64,000 bases of DNA from Butyrivibrio sp. (GCA_017470505.1 JAFUYO010000005.1:62001-126000), one strand, 5' to 3'. Positions 6,810-16,190 are shown, numbered from the stretch's first letter. The notes: a model not told the origin generated them from the sequence alone. Numbers and translations are program-made.

Positions 6810-8591
6810 ATGAACAGATACAGTGACAGAGGAGATAAATTCAGAAACCCGATACTGTTTGCGGATTACTCAGACCCGGATGTGATAAGGGTGGGCGATA
6901 CTTATTATATGACGGCGAGCAGCTTTAACTATACGCCGGGGCTTCCCATTCTGGTATCACAAGACCTGGTGAACTGGGAGCTCAAAAATTATGCACTTGA
7001 AAATATAGGGCAGGAGAGATTTAAGATCCCACGCCACTCTGAGGGCGTATGGGCTCCTGCAATCAGGTTCCATGAAGGCATGTTCTATATCTACTACGGA
7101 ATGCCTGACGAGGGCTACTATGTAGTCAGGACAAAAGATCCTCTCGGAAAATGGGAGGAGCCTGTGTGCGTCCTCCCGGGAAAAGGACTTATTGATTCGT
7201 GTCCTATATGGGATGATGACGGAAGAGCCTACATCGTTCACGGCTATGCAAAATCCAGGATCGGCTTTAAGAGCATACTGGGTATATTTGAGATGAGCCC
7301 TGACGGACTCAAGGCAATTTCCGAGGATCACTTTATCTTCAATGGAAACGACCCTGAGCACCCCGCAATTACGATTGAGGGACCCAAGGTTTATAAGAGA
7401 AACGGCTACTACTACATCTGGGCTCCCGCAGGAGGCGTAAGAGAGGGCTATCAGGTGGTACTCAGGAGCCGTGATATACATGGCCCTTACGAGATAAAAA
7501 AGGTCATGGACAAGGGCAGTACTGTCATAAACGGGCCTCACCAGGGCGGACTTGTCGATACAAATAAAGGGGATGAGTGGTTTGTTCATTTCCAGGACAG
7601 AGGTCTGTACGGCAGAATATGTCATCTTCAGCCTGTTACCTGGGATGGGGACTGGCCTGTTGTCAGCGTTAATAAGCATGATGAGGGCTGGGGCGAGCCT
7701 GTATATGAGTTGCAAAAACCCGCAAGCTCAAGGGAAAGCGCAGCTAAAACAGTTGTTATGTCAGGCTCTGACAGTGATGATCTGTCATCCGCAGACATTT
7801 CTGTTTCCGGCTCAAAGTCTGATCCTTTCGATTATCAGGCGCTTTCTACTGATTTATTTGAGGACGGGAAATACAATCTCTCCTGGCAGTGGCTCGGTGA
7901 CCACGAAGATGGCTTTTATGGAAAGGCAGATGGAGAGAGGGGCCTCAGACTCTTTTGCAAAAATCCTTCAGGCGAAAAAGAGCCTGTTATCTGGCGCAGC
8001 AGCAATGTGCTCACGCAGAAGATAGTATATCCCGTTTTTGAAGCGAGGATACGTGCTGACGTATCAGGCCTTTTTGACGGGGACAGAGCGGGAGTCTGCA
8101 TGACGGGCGGACAGTACGTAACAGCATACATCGAGAGAGATAGCGATAAATATATTCTCAAAGTCGCCGAGTCAGAGGGCGGAGACTCAGACAAGAGAGA
8201 AGTCATAAAGTCAGAGACTGACCTGTTTGAACTTTTGAGAGAAGATGAAAGATGTGCAGATTCATCTTCGCATATCCTTAAGAACCTGGAGTTTGTCATG
8301 ACCTTTGACCTTGATGGCAGAGACTTCCCATCAGAGAAGCTCTACTTCCAGGATGTAAAGCATCCTCTCGGCGGCAAAGACCCGAGCCTCAAGATCAGCC
8401 TCGGAGTAACCTTTGATGAGGATGGTGCCGAAGAACACTCCGCTCAAAGCCGCAGAGACCTTGGCATATCCTACACACCCTCAGACCACACCTGGGTCGG
8501 CGCCAAGATCGGAATCTACGCACTCGCCGGAGGTGAAAACAGTTCAAATGGTTACGCAGATTTCAAGGAAGTAATAGTATCAGAACTGTGA
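6810..8591 (+). CDS. Cytoplasmic glycoside hydrolase family 43 (beta-xylosidase/arabinofuranosidase type)
   Basis: GH43 enzymes are inverting five-bladed beta-propeller hydrolases for xylosides, arabinofuranosides or galactans. The propeller covers about residues 10-310. The three catalytic acids are visible: the base Asp in YSDPDVIRVGDTYYM (Asp22), the modulator Asp in LIDSCPIWDDDG and the acid Glu in TIEGPKVYKRNG. The C-terminal ~270 residues look like the lectin-like beta-sandwich found after many GH43 domains. No signal peptide is present, so it acts on imported oligomers. ATG 6810 with GGAG at 6797-6800 is preferred; a TTG at 6795 would add five residues. Exact substrate cannot be read from sequence. 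Confidence 0.88.
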   Translation: MNRYSDRGDKFRNPILFADYSDPDVIRVGDTYYMTASSFNYTPGLPILVSQDLVNWELKNYALENIGQERFKIPRHSEGVWAPAIRFHEGMFYIYYGMPDEGYYVVRTKDPLGKWEEPVCVLPGKGLIDSCPIWDDDGRAYIVHGYAKSRIGFKSILGIFEMSPDGLKAISEDHFIFNGNDPEHPAITIEGPKVYKRNGYYYIWAPAGGVREGYQVVLRSRDIHGPYEIKKVMDKGSTVINGPHQGGLVDTNKGDEWFVHFQDRGLYGRICHLQPVTWDGDWPVVSVNKHDEGWGEPVYELQKPASSRESAAKTVVMSGSDSDDLSSADISVSGSKSDPFDYQALSTDLFEDGKYNLSWQWLGDHEDGFYGKADGERGLRLFCKNPSGEKEPVIWRSSNVLTQKIVYPVFEARIRADVSGLFDGDRAGVCMTGGQYVTAYIERDSDKYILKVAESEGGDSDKREVIKSETDLFELLREDERCADSSSHILKNLEFVMTFDLDGRDFPSEKLYFQDVKHPLGGKDPSLKISLGVTFDEDGAEEHSAQSRRDLGISYTPSDHTWVGAKIGIYALAGGENSSNGYADFKEVIVSEL

Positions 8592-8671
8592 TGTATTAAA
8601 TAAATCAACATAATTATTTACGATGACCCGTACCTTATAAATATAGTAGTTTTATCGAAGGAGCGTGTACT

Positions 8672-10798
8672 ATGTCTGAAATACCAAAGAACCGCCTGAT
8701 GGAGTACATCAAAGAGGGAAATATGTCCAAGGTTAAGTATATCCTCATCGAGGACCCAAGCCTCATTGATGCGGAAACTTTTTTTGCGGTAGCAGAACTT
8801 GGAAATTTCGAGATGCTTAAGTACCTCGTCGAGTACTCGAGGATCAGCTTAAATGAGTACAGTAAAGAGCACGAAAACGTACTTCACTTTGCTGCGAGAT
8901 CGGGGAACCTGATGCTTTTCAGATATCTGGTCGAAAAGTGCGGTATGGACCCGCTTGAAGGCGATATAAATCTTATTACCCCCTGGGATATTATAAGGCA
9001 GCATTTATCTTCTGATGGTATGACAGAGGGCTCGGCAGATAAGAGCGAAACTGGGAAAGAGCCATTCAGGCAGATTGATGAGTACCTCACAAAAAGATAT
9101 GGACACCCCTTTGAAGACTTCTACAGGAACCCGGTAAGGAGCGGCTTTTTTCCCGACCCCTCGATATGCAGGGTTGGAGAAGACTACTACATGGTCAACT
9201 CGTCCTTCATATTCTTTCCGTGCATCCCGATATCTCACTCCAGGGACCTGATCCACTGGGAGATAATCGGTCACGCCATTACAAATCCTGAGTGGGCATA
9301 TCTGGATGAGCTTGAGGGCGGAAGAGGCTACTGGGCGCCGGACATCTCTTACTATGAGGGGATGTTCTATATTACAGCGACCTACAGACTAAATGACAGG
9401 CCGCCGATCTACAGGCGTCAGATGGTTGTAAAGTCGCTGAGGCCTGAGGGCCCTTACTCCAAGCCCGTCTTTATCGACGAGGACGGTATCGATCCCAGCA
9501 TTTTCAATGACGATAACGGAAAGAGATATATGCTCTTAAACCGCGGCGCCAGGATATTTGAGCTTGATAAGAGCGGTACCAGAAAGATATCGGACGCACA
9601 GCTCCTATATTACGGGGATTATAAGAGAGCTCCCGAGGGTCCTCACCTTTTCAAGAAGGACGGCTGTTACTATCTGCTAGAAGCCGAGGGCGGAACGGGG
9701 CCCGGCCACAGGGTTACCATCTCAAGGTCCAAAGAGCTGTTTGGAAATTACGAGCCATGCCCCTACAATCCGATAATGAGACAGTGCGATGAAGATGCTG
9801 CAATCCAGAGATGCGGTCACGGCGATATGGTCGAGACTTCCGACGGGAGATGGTACATGGTCTATCTCTGCGGAAGGATGATAGATGGAAGCTACAGCAT
9901 TTTGGGAAGGGAGACCGCGATCGATCCGGTGACCTGGACTGCTGACGGCTGGCCCATAGTCAACAGCTTAAAGGGTCCTTCCTGCCTGCAGGTTAAGCCA
10001 TTTCCTGAGATGAGCGTTGAGATCTTTTCACAGGGGTCAGGCCAGATGGCGTTCGTCCCCGGCAATATGGTAAGCTCAAAGCCTTCAAAGGAGAGGGAGG
10101 CTGTAGATGTCCTATCGCCCTGCGGTCTTTTCATGGACTACATGACGCCGCGCCCCTTTGAGGAGGGGGCTGTCAGATGCTCAGTAACAGGCTCCGGAAA
10201 TAAAAAAGAGAGGCACTTTGTGATAAGAGGGAGTAAGTTCCCTCTCTCAGACGTTCACTCGAGGAATATCGTTTTAAGGAGGCAGACCTCTTTTAAGTTT
10301 GAGTATTCAGTCACCCTTGAAATTCCCAAAAAAGGCGGGATAACAGCAACTTATGGAAGCACATCTTCTAAAGATGAAGCTTTCCTTAATATGAAAGAGG
10401 GGCAGTGCGCCGGCATAACGGGTTATTACGACGAGAACACCTTCTTTGAATTCGGAGTTATCTGCAAGGACAATTATCTTTATATATATGCAAAAGAGCA
10501 TGTGGGAGACAGCGATAGGCTTACGATATCAGATGAAACTCTTGATTTAAGTGTGAATGAGATAAGGCTTATCATGCGGACGGATTACCTGAAGAGAGAG
10601 CTTTCCTACGCACTTTCTGAGGAAGGTGGCGAAATACCTTTTACTACTCTTCATAACGTCAACTATCTCTGCGATGAGGGACTTAAAAAAGGAAAGCGCT
10701 TCACCGGAGCACTTGTCGGAATGTATGCATTCAGAGGTGCCCTGGATTTATCTGTATCTTTCAGAAATGATATCTATAATGATTTGGGGGAATGCTGA
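8672..10798 (+). CDS. Ankyrin-repeat / GH43 fusion protein
   Basis: A 708-residue protein with two parts. Residues ~1-150 are helical and ankyrin-like: FFAVAELGNFEMLKYLVEY (about 37-55) and VLHFAARSGNLMLFRYLVEK (about 70-89) follow the ankyrin pattern. From ~152 a GH43 propeller begins, with the catalytic base in FFPDPSICRVGEDYYM (Asp162), the modulator Asp in GIDPSIFNDDNG and the acid Glu in APEGPHLFKKDG, so it should be active. The C-terminus is again a beta-sandwich. No signal peptide. It has its own GAAGGAG ribosome site and follows the first GH43 by 80 bases. Ankyrin modules bind proteins, so docking to a partner is possible but is inference. Confidence 0.85.
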   Translation: MSEIPKNRLMEYIKEGNMSKVKYILIEDPSLIDAETFFAVAELGNFEMLKYLVEYSRISLNEYSKEHENVLHFAARSGNLMLFRYLVEKCGMDPLEGDINLITPWDIIRQHLSSDGMTEGSADKSETGKEPFRQIDEYLTKRYGHPFEDFYRNPVRSGFFPDPSICRVGEDYYMVNSSFIFFPCIPISHSRDLIHWEIIGHAITNPEWAYLDELEGGRGYWAPDISYYEGMFYITATYRLNDRPPIYRRQMVVKSLRPEGPYSKPVFIDEDGIDPSIFNDDNGKRYMLLNRGARIFELDKSGTRKISDAQLLYYGDYKRAPEGPHLFKKDGCYYLLEAEGGTGPGHRVTISRSKELFGNYEPCPYNPIMRQCDEDAAIQRCGHGDMVETSDGRWYMVYLCGRMIDGSYSILGRETAIDPVTWTADGWPIVNSLKGPSCLQVKPFPEMSVEIFSQGSGQMAFVPGNMVSSKPSKEREAVDVLSPCGLFMDYMTPRPFEEGAVRCSVTGSGNKKERHFVIRGSKFPLSDVHSRNIVLRRQTSFKFEYSVTLEIPKKGGITATYGSTSSKDEAFLNMKEGQCAGITGYYDENTFFEFGVICKDNYLYIYAKEHVGDSDRLTISDETLDLSVNEIRLIMRTDYLKRELSYALSEEGGEIPFTTLHNVNYLCDEGLKKGKRFTGALVGMYAFRGALDLSVSFRNDIYNDLGEC

Positions 10799-10815
10799 AG
10801 CATTCAGCGTTTCCC
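10788..10815. repeat. Palindromic repeat, family B, copy 1
   Basis: A 28-base imperfect palindrome, GGGAATGCTGA...TCAGCGTTTCCC. The stop codon of the ankyrin-GH43 gene (10796-10798) lies inside its left arm. Related 28-base copies are at 32545-32572 (inverted) and 44718-44745. Confidence 0.7.
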
Positions 10816-10824
10816 AGGGTATGA

Positions 10825-12633
10825 ATGATAATGCGCTATGACAAAGTGCAGAAATTGGGGAAAGCCATGAAACTTGATACGGATGTTTATTTTGAGAGCT
10901 TTGAAAAGTACAAAGGAAATCCTCTGATGATCCTGTTAGGATTCTACAAGGGGATGTACTCAAACTTTTTCTGGTCGACATTCTTCTATATTATCAAGCA
11001 CTCGCCGGTATGGATACTGCCAATTGTGACCGCGAGCATCATTAACAACGTAACTGAAAATAACCCCGATGTTGTTGCAATCATTGCCTTCGATGTGGGG
11101 CTGATGATATTCCTGCTGATACTGAACGTGCCGATGAACTATCTTCACATCCACTTCAGGAGCAAGGCGGTCAGGAAGGTTGAGGCGGGGCTCAGAAGTG
11201 CGCTGGTTCACAAGATACAGGTCATGTCCATACCGCACTTAAAGGACATGCTCTCAGGGCGGCTTCAGTCCAAGATAATAAGGGATGTTGAGGCGGTTGA
11301 GACGCTATCGGACCAGCTCTTTGTGTCTCTTATCAACATCGCGATAAACATTGTTGTTGCGCTATTTGTGACAGTACAAAGGAGTACGATAGTATTTCTT
11401 TTCTTTCTTCTGACGGTTCCCCTTGCGGCCTTTCTGGTGGTTGCCTTCAAGAAGCCGATCAAAAAGCACAATCAGAAGTTCAGAAAAGAGATGGAGGAGA
11501 CAAGCGCCAGAGTAACCGAGATGGTGCAGCTGGTTCCTGTTACAAGGGCGCACGGCCTCGGAGATGAGGAGATAGTCAGGATGGATACACAGGTTGACCT
11601 CATCGCACAGGCGGGGTACTCGCTCGATATCATCCAGGGCAATTTTGGCGCTGTCAGCTGGGCATTTTTCCAGATAGCCCAGGTTCTGTGCCTTGCATTT
11701 ACTTCGATCCTCGCTGTAAACTCCCGCGTCCAGGTGGGCGACGTCGTCCTGTATCAGAGCTATTTTACGACGATAGTGGGGCAGGTATCTTCGCTCCTAA
11801 CGCTCCTTCCGATAATCTCCAAGGGCCTTGAGTCCGTGTCGAGTATCGGGGAGATACTCCAGTTTGAGTACATAGAGGACAGCGCATCCAAAGAGGATAT
11901 CGGAAAGATCACGGGACAGTACAGCTTTGAGAATGTGTGCTATTCCTACCCTGACACCAAAGAGGATATACTCAACGATCTTACTTTTGATGTAAAGAGC
12001 GGTGAGACCATCGCCTTTGTTGGAGAGTCGGGAGCCGGAAAGTCAACCATAATGAACCTGCTACTCGGTTTTGGATTTCCGCAGTCAGGTGTTCTTAAGA
12101 TCGATGGAAAAGACATAACCCAAATTAATCTAAAGAGCTACCGTAAGCAGCTTGCCGTTGTGCCCCAGAACACGATTCTCTTTTCCGGGAGCATTAGGGA
12201 CAACATCCTCTACGGAACGGGCAATGTCTCTGAGGAAAAGCTAAAGAGGGTTATCGATGAGTCGGGCCTAAAAGGCGTCATCGAAAAGTTGCCGGATGGA
12301 CTTGACACAGTTGTGGGAGAGCACGGAGATAAATTATCGGGCGGTCAGAAGCAGAGAATATCGATCGCGAGGGCCCTCATAAGAGACCCAAAAGTTATCC
12401 TCCTTGATGAGGCCACATCAGCCCTCGATGCTCTTTCAGAAAAAGAGGTGACCTACGCCCTCGAGAACATGTCGCAGAAGTGCACGACCTTCATCGTCGC
12501 CCACAGACTTGCGACAATAGAGAAGGCGGACAGGATAATCGTCGTTGATGACGGCAGGATTAAAGAGAGCGGAAGCTACAAGGAGCTTATGGATAAAAAA
12601 GGTATTTTTTACAGAATGGAGATGACGAGATGA
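10825..12633 (+). CDS. Exporter-type ABC half-transporter (membrane and ATPase domains fused)
   Basis: This is a single-chain half-transporter that would act as a homodimer. Residues ~45-330 hold six membrane helices; ~365-600 hold the ATPase, with Walker A GESGAGKST, signature LSGGQKQR, Walker B VILLDEATSALD and the switch His in IVAHRL. The arrangement is that of MsbA/LmrA-like exporters, not of sugar importers. It lies between the ankyrin-GH43 gene and a sugar isomerase whose start overlaps its stop by four bases, so a role linked to the sugar locus is possible, but the substrate is unknown. ATG 10825 is preferred because AGGG lies 5 bases upstream; ATG 10831 is an alternative. Confidence 0.9.
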   Translation: MIMRYDKVQKLGKAMKLDTDVYFESFEKYKGNPLMILLGFYKGMYSNFFWSTFFYIIKHSPVWILPIVTASIINNVTENNPDVVAIIAFDVGLMIFLLILNVPMNYLHIHFRSKAVRKVEAGLRSALVHKIQVMSIPHLKDMLSGRLQSKIIRDVEAVETLSDQLFVSLINIAINIVVALFVTVQRSTIVFLFFLLTVPLAAFLVVAFKKPIKKHNQKFRKEMEETSARVTEMVQLVPVTRAHGLGDEEIVRMDTQVDLIAQAGYSLDIIQGNFGAVSWAFFQIAQVLCLAFTSILAVNSRVQVGDVVLYQSYFTTIVGQVSSLLTLLPIISKGLESVSSIGEILQFEYIEDSASKEDIGKITGQYSFENVCYSYPDTKEDILNDLTFDVKSGETIAFVGESGAGKSTIMNLLLGFGFPQSGVLKIDGKDITQINLKSYRKQLAVVPQNTILFSGSIRDNILYGTGNVSEEKLKRVIDESGLKGVIEKLPDGLDTVVGEHGDKLSGGQKQRISIARALIRDPKVILLDEATSALDALSEKEVTYALENMSQKCTTFIVAHRLATIEKADRIIVVDDGRIKESGSYKELMDKKGIFYRMEMTR

Positions 12634-13472
12634 TGCAGATTGGAATCAGATTTCACGACACAAAACAGCTGCCATTTGAGGAGAGGCTGACCGAGATCAG
12701 GAACCAGGGATTTTCCTGTGTTCATATAGCTCTCTCAAAGGTTCCCGGATTTACCGCTGACACGGACGCGCTAAATCCCGGTTATGCCATGTACCTGAAA
12801 AATGCCTTCAGAAAGGCAGACCTCGATGTGGCTGTCCTTGGGTGCTATTTAAACCTTGCAAACCCAAACCCCGAGTCACTTAAAAAAATCCAGGACAAGT
12901 ACTACGCACACCTTAGGTTTGCTTCTGTCCTTGGCTGCGGGATGGTTGGCACCGAGACAGGTGCTCCAAATGAGGAGTACAGTTATGACAAACAGGCCTG
13001 CCACTCGAAGGAGGCACTTGAGACTTTTATAAAGAACCTGACACCTGTAGTTAAGTGCGCGGAGAAGATGGGAGTCATCATGGCGATAGAGCCGGTATAC
13101 AGGCATATTGTCTACGACGCAAAGAGGGCAAGAGAGGTGCTCGACAGGATTGAGTCCCCCAATCTTCAGATAATCTTTGATCCGGTTAATCTCTTGTGGA
13201 CAGACAACTTTGATCAGAGAAATGAAGTGATCGATGAGGCGATAGACCTTCTTGGAAGAGACATTGCCATGATCCATCTAAAGGACGCTGTGCCTGAAGA
13301 AGACAGGATAAAGAGCGTCGGCTGCGGCTTTGGTCAGATGAACTACACAAACATCATAAGGTTTGCCCTTGAGAAAAAGCCGTACATCCACGCGACACTT
13401 GAGGACACAAAGCCTGAAACTGCGGCTGCCTCCAAAAAGTGCATAGAGGACGTGATCGCCACGCTCTCATAA
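12630..13472 (+). CDS. Sugar phosphate isomerase/epimerase (xylose-isomerase-like TIM barrel)
   Basis: A 280-residue TIM-barrel protein of the AP-endonuclease-2/xylose-isomerase-like superfamily. Metal-ligand positions typical of the family are visible: Glu in MAIEPVYRH, Asp/Asn in IIFDPVNLLW, His and Asp in MIHLKDA and Glu in ATLEDT. Members epimerise or isomerise keto-sugars and inositols; the substrate here cannot be named, although the uronate/pectin context suggests a sugar acid or ketose. The ATGA overlap with the ABC gene indicates translational coupling. Its stop is only three bases from the stop of the convergent tmcAL gene, and no terminator fits between them. Confidence 0.8.
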   Translation: MMQIGIRFHDTKQLPFEERLTEIRNQGFSCVHIALSKVPGFTADTDALNPGYAMYLKNAFRKADLDVAVLGCYLNLANPNPESLKKIQDKYYAHLRFASVLGCGMVGTETGAPNEEYSYDKQACHSKEALETFIKNLTPVVKCAEKMGVIMAIEPVYRHIVYDAKRAREVLDRIESPNLQIIFDPVNLLWTDNFDQRNEVIDEAIDLLGRDIAMIHLKDAVPEEDRIKSVGCGFGQMNYTNIIRFALEKKPYIHATLEDTKPETAAASKKCIEDVIATLS

Positions 13473-13475
13473 AAA

Positions 13476-14729
13476 TCAGATGATCAGAGGCACTTTCCTG
13501 TACTCGTTACAGACAGCGCCTTCCCGGATAAGAGAGTAGATTTTGCCCGAGTTCAGAGTTTCATCAAAGAGTCTTTTTTCGAGGGGATTAAGGATCTTAT
13601 CTGCGTCCTTCAGCCTGGAAAAAACCGGTATTTTGCTCTTCTTGTTTATGAGAGATATAAGGTCGGAGGACTCCTTTTTAAATCCAAGTATCCTTCCATA
13701 GGATGTAAAGCCGTCTTCTTTGTATTCGTTCATGTTCTTTTCGGTTATGCCAAGGAGTATGTGCATCATACAGCGGCTTATTCTGGTGTAGGTGAGGTCC
13801 TTTGACTTCAGCTTCATGCAGAAAGAGGCTGTGTCTGTAAATGAGTAAAGGGATGAGGCAATCTTGTTGGAGAGGTCCTTTGTGATATCAAGGTAGTCTG
13901 TATAGCCGTTTTTTTCTTCTGAGAGGAGCCTGTAGCAGAGAAGTGATGAAAAATCGCTGCTGTCTAAAAAGCGCCCCTCATAGGATGATATCGTATCAAG
14001 GGCTGCATCAGGCATAACACTGCAAAGAACCTTACGTGAGCTGTCTTTTATGTTTTCGCTCTTTTCTGAGAGGAGCCACGCTCTGATACCGGACGAACTT
14101 GGAAGAGGTAACAGGTCCTTACTGTGGTAGGAGCTTCCTGTGCGAAGTATCGGATATGGAGTTATTGTGCTATTAAGTATCTTAAGGCTCTTTATGTACT
14201 CGACTGCGAGTATGCTGTTGGGAGATGAGAGAAGAGCATCTGCTTCAGCCAAAGAGGCTTCATCTAAGATCTTTGTCAGATTATTTTTAAGGGCCAGGCT
14301 CCTTGCAGCCGGGTATGACAGACCGGACTTTAAAGCAGAGTTTAACTCATCCCTGTAGGATGTGGGTTCTTCTATTAGTATATCCGAAATGGCGTTTAAC
14401 TTATCAACATCGGGATACTCACTTCCAAAACACAGGTAATCGACAACACCGAGCCTGTCAAGAAGAGAGACTGCTCCCCGGGCAAAAAACTCTGCGCTCC
14501 CTAAGCTGTAGTAGACAGGAAGCTCGAAAACAATATCGGCGCCGGATAAAAGGGCTGCTTTTGCGCGCGAGAAGTTGTTCATCACGGCAGGTGCGCCGCG
14601 CTGCACAAAGTCGCCGCTCATGACGACGATACATCTGTCGGCATTAAGCTCATTTTTGCAGGTGTCAATTAAGTACTTATGTCCGTTGTGAAGCGGGTTA
14701 AACTCGGCAATAACTCCTATGGTCTTCAT
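13476..14729 (-). CDS. tmcAL: tRNA(Met) cytidine acetate ligase (YlbM)
   Basis: TmcAL acetylates the wobble cytidine of elongator tRNA-Met using acetate and ATP. The 417-residue protein begins MKTIGVIAEFNPLHNGHKYLI, with the HxGH-type nucleotidyltransferase motif seen as HNGH, followed by SGDFVQRGAPA and the conserved NNFSRAKAALLSGADIVFELP block. Length and motifs match B. subtilis YlbM. It is divergent from acetate kinase, and acetate is the substrate of both enzymes; whether that pairing has meaning is inference. The palindromic repeat at 14741-14767 lies just upstream of its start. Confidence 0.92.
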   Translation of the reverse strand: MKTIGVIAEFNPLHNGHKYLIDTCKNELNADRCIVVMSGDFVQRGAPAVMNNFSRAKAALLSGADIVFELPVYYSLGSAEFFARGAVSLLDRLGVVDYLCFGSEYPDVDKLNAISDILIEEPTSYRDELNSALKSGLSYPAARSLALKNNLTKILDEASLAEADALLSSPNSILAVEYIKSLKILNSTITPYPILRTGSSYHSKDLLPLPSSSGIRAWLLSEKSENIKDSSRKVLCSVMPDAALDTISSYEGRFLDSSDFSSLLCYRLLSEEKNGYTDYLDITKDLSNKIASSLYSFTDTASFCMKLKSKDLTYTRISRCMMHILLGITEKNMNEYKEDGFTSYGRILGFKKESSDLISLINKKSKIPVFSRLKDADKILNPLEKRLFDETLNSGKIYSLIREGAVCNEYRKVPLII

Positions 14730-14740
14730 GGCGTTTCCCT

Positions 14741-14767
14741 GTTACTGTTCAGTTCCTGACCGGTAAC
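14741..14767. repeat. Palindromic repeat, family C, copy 1
   Basis: A 27-base palindrome bounded by GTTAC and GTAAC. Its reverse complement aligns with 41797-41824 with one indel and about three mismatches, including the shared segments GTCAGGAA and TGAACAGTAAC. It lies 12 bases upstream of tmcAL. Confidence 0.6.
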
Positions 14768-14888
14768 GTTTTCTTTTCTTAAAATATCAGGTTTTGTGCA
14801 GTTTTTTCCTTGTAGTTAGATTATATAATAAGTATTATAATCATGAGCGGTTTTTTGACCAGACTCAAGGAACTTTTTTCATAACTGA

Positions 14889-14906
14889 CCTATGATTAAT
14901 CGTAGG
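14889..14906. promoter_or_regulatory. Dyad symmetry upstream of ackA (possible operator)
   Basis: The 18-base sequence CCTATGATTAATCGTAGG is a near-perfect palindrome (only position 5/14 unpaired) lying 40 bases before the ackA start. TATAAT at 14836-14841 lies upstream, but no good -35 box fits it. A regulator site is inferred from symmetry only. Confidence 0.4.
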
Positions 14907-14946
14907 TTTATTCAGAAAATTCAATTGGGAAAGAGGTTACACAAAT

Positions 14947-16137
14947 ATGAAAATTCTTGTTATCAATTGCGGAAGTTCATCACTTAAGTTCCAGCTCATC
15001 GACTCAGACTCCGAGGCAGTCATCTGCAAGGGTCTCTGCGAGAGGATCGGAATCGACGGAAGCCAGATCGTCTATACCCCCGAGGGGAAGGACAAGATCA
15101 CAAAGGTTTCACCAATGCCTGACCACAACAGGGCCATCGAGCTCGTGATCGAGGCGCTCACCAATTCGGAGAACGGTGTTGTTAAGCTCTCTGAAATCGG
15201 AGCAGTGGGACATCGTATCGTACACGGCGGAGAGAAGTTTACGAAGTCCGTTGTCATCAACGAAGAGGTCATGAAGGCAATAGAGGATGTATCGGATCTT
15301 GCTCCTTTACACAACCCTGCAAACCTCATCGGTATAAGAGCCTGCCAGAAGGCAATGCCCGGTGTTCCCATGGTAGCTGTCTTCGACACAGCCTTCCATC
15401 AGACAATGCCCGAGGAGGCTTACCTCTATGGACTTCCTTATTCATACTATGAGAAGTACGGAATCAGGAGATACGGCTTCCACGGAACCAGTCACTCCTA
15501 TGTCAGTAAGAGAGCAGCTAAGATCCTTGGCAAGGACGCTTCCGACCTCAACATCATCGTATGCCACCTCGGAAACGGCGCTTCAGTATCAGCTGTCAAG
15601 GGCGGAAAGTGCATCGATACATCAATGGGACTCACACCTCTTGAGGGACTCATCATGGGAACCAGAACAGGTGACATCGATCCTTCCGTTGTAGAGTTTA
15701 TCATGAAAAAAGAGAACTCATCTGTCGCAGACGTCACAAACCTTCTCAACAAGAAGTCAGGTGTATTCGGTCTCTCAAACGGCCTGTCATCTGATTTCAG
15801 GGATCTTGAGGACGGCTACGTAAAGGGAGATGCCGGAGCAAAGAGGGCAGTAGATGCATTCGCATACAGAGTTCTCAAATATATCGGTTCGTACTCCGCA
15901 GCACTTGGCTCAGTTGACGCTATCTGCTTCACAGCAGGTGTCGGAGAGAACAGCAGCTTTGTCAGGAAGCTCATCTGTGACCGTCTGTCATTCATTGGAG
16001 GAAAGCTCGATGAAGAGGCCAATGACGTTCACGGCAAGGAGAGGATTATCTCAGCATCAGACAGCAAGGTGACACTCATGGTAGTACCCACCAACGAGGA
16101 GCTTGCTATCGCACGCGATACAGCAGCACTTGTCTGA
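14947..16137 (+). CDS. ackA: Acetate kinase
   Basis: Acetate kinase makes ATP from acetyl phosphate, the energy-yielding end step of acetate fermentation. The protein begins MKILVINCGSSSLKFQL and shows PVFDTAFHQTMP-type and RRYGFHGTSHSYV blocks (the first as VAVFDTAFHQTMP), HLGNGASV and GLMMGTRTGDIDP-like LIMGTRTGDIDPS, all diagnostic of the family. Length 396 residues is standard. AAAGAGG lies before the ATG. No phosphotransacetylase gene (pta), the usual partner, is adjacent. The gene ends with a strong terminator. Confidence 0.96.
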   Translation: MKILVINCGSSSLKFQLIDSDSEAVICKGLCERIGIDGSQIVYTPEGKDKITKVSPMPDHNRAIELVIEALTNSENGVVKLSEIGAVGHRIVHGGEKFTKSVVINEEVMKAIEDVSDLAPLHNPANLIGIRACQKAMPGVPMVAVFDTAFHQTMPEEAYLYGLPYSYYEKYGIRRYGFHGTSHSYVSKRAAKILGKDASDLNIIVCHLGNGASVSAVKGGKCIDTSMGLTPLEGLIMGTRTGDIDPSVVEFIMKKENSSVADVTNLLNKKSGVFGLSNGLSSDFRDLEDGYVKGDAGAKRAVDAFAYRVLKYIGSYSAALGSVDAICFTAGVGENSSFVRKLICDRLSFIGGKLDEEANDVHGKERIISASDSKVTLMVVPTNEELAIARDTAALV

Positions 16138-16152
16138 TAAAATGCAAATTAC

Positions 16153-16190
16153 CCGGGCATCGCCGCAAAAAAGAGCGGTGCCCGGTTTTT
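16153..16190 (+). terminator. Terminator of ackA
   Basis: CCGGGCATCGC (16153-16163) pairs with GCGGTGCCCGG (16175-16185), an 11-base-pair stem with one G-T pair, followed by five T residues. Confidence 0.9.

Noticed and set aside
6957-7715. Long minus-strand reading frame inside the first GH43 gene
   Set aside because: It is antisense to a well-supported GH43 gene, has no ribosome site and no recognisable domain.
14836-14841. TATAAT as an ackA promoter
   Set aside because: No -35 box at 16-18 bases; the nearest TTGTAG is 20 bases away. Left as a possibility only.
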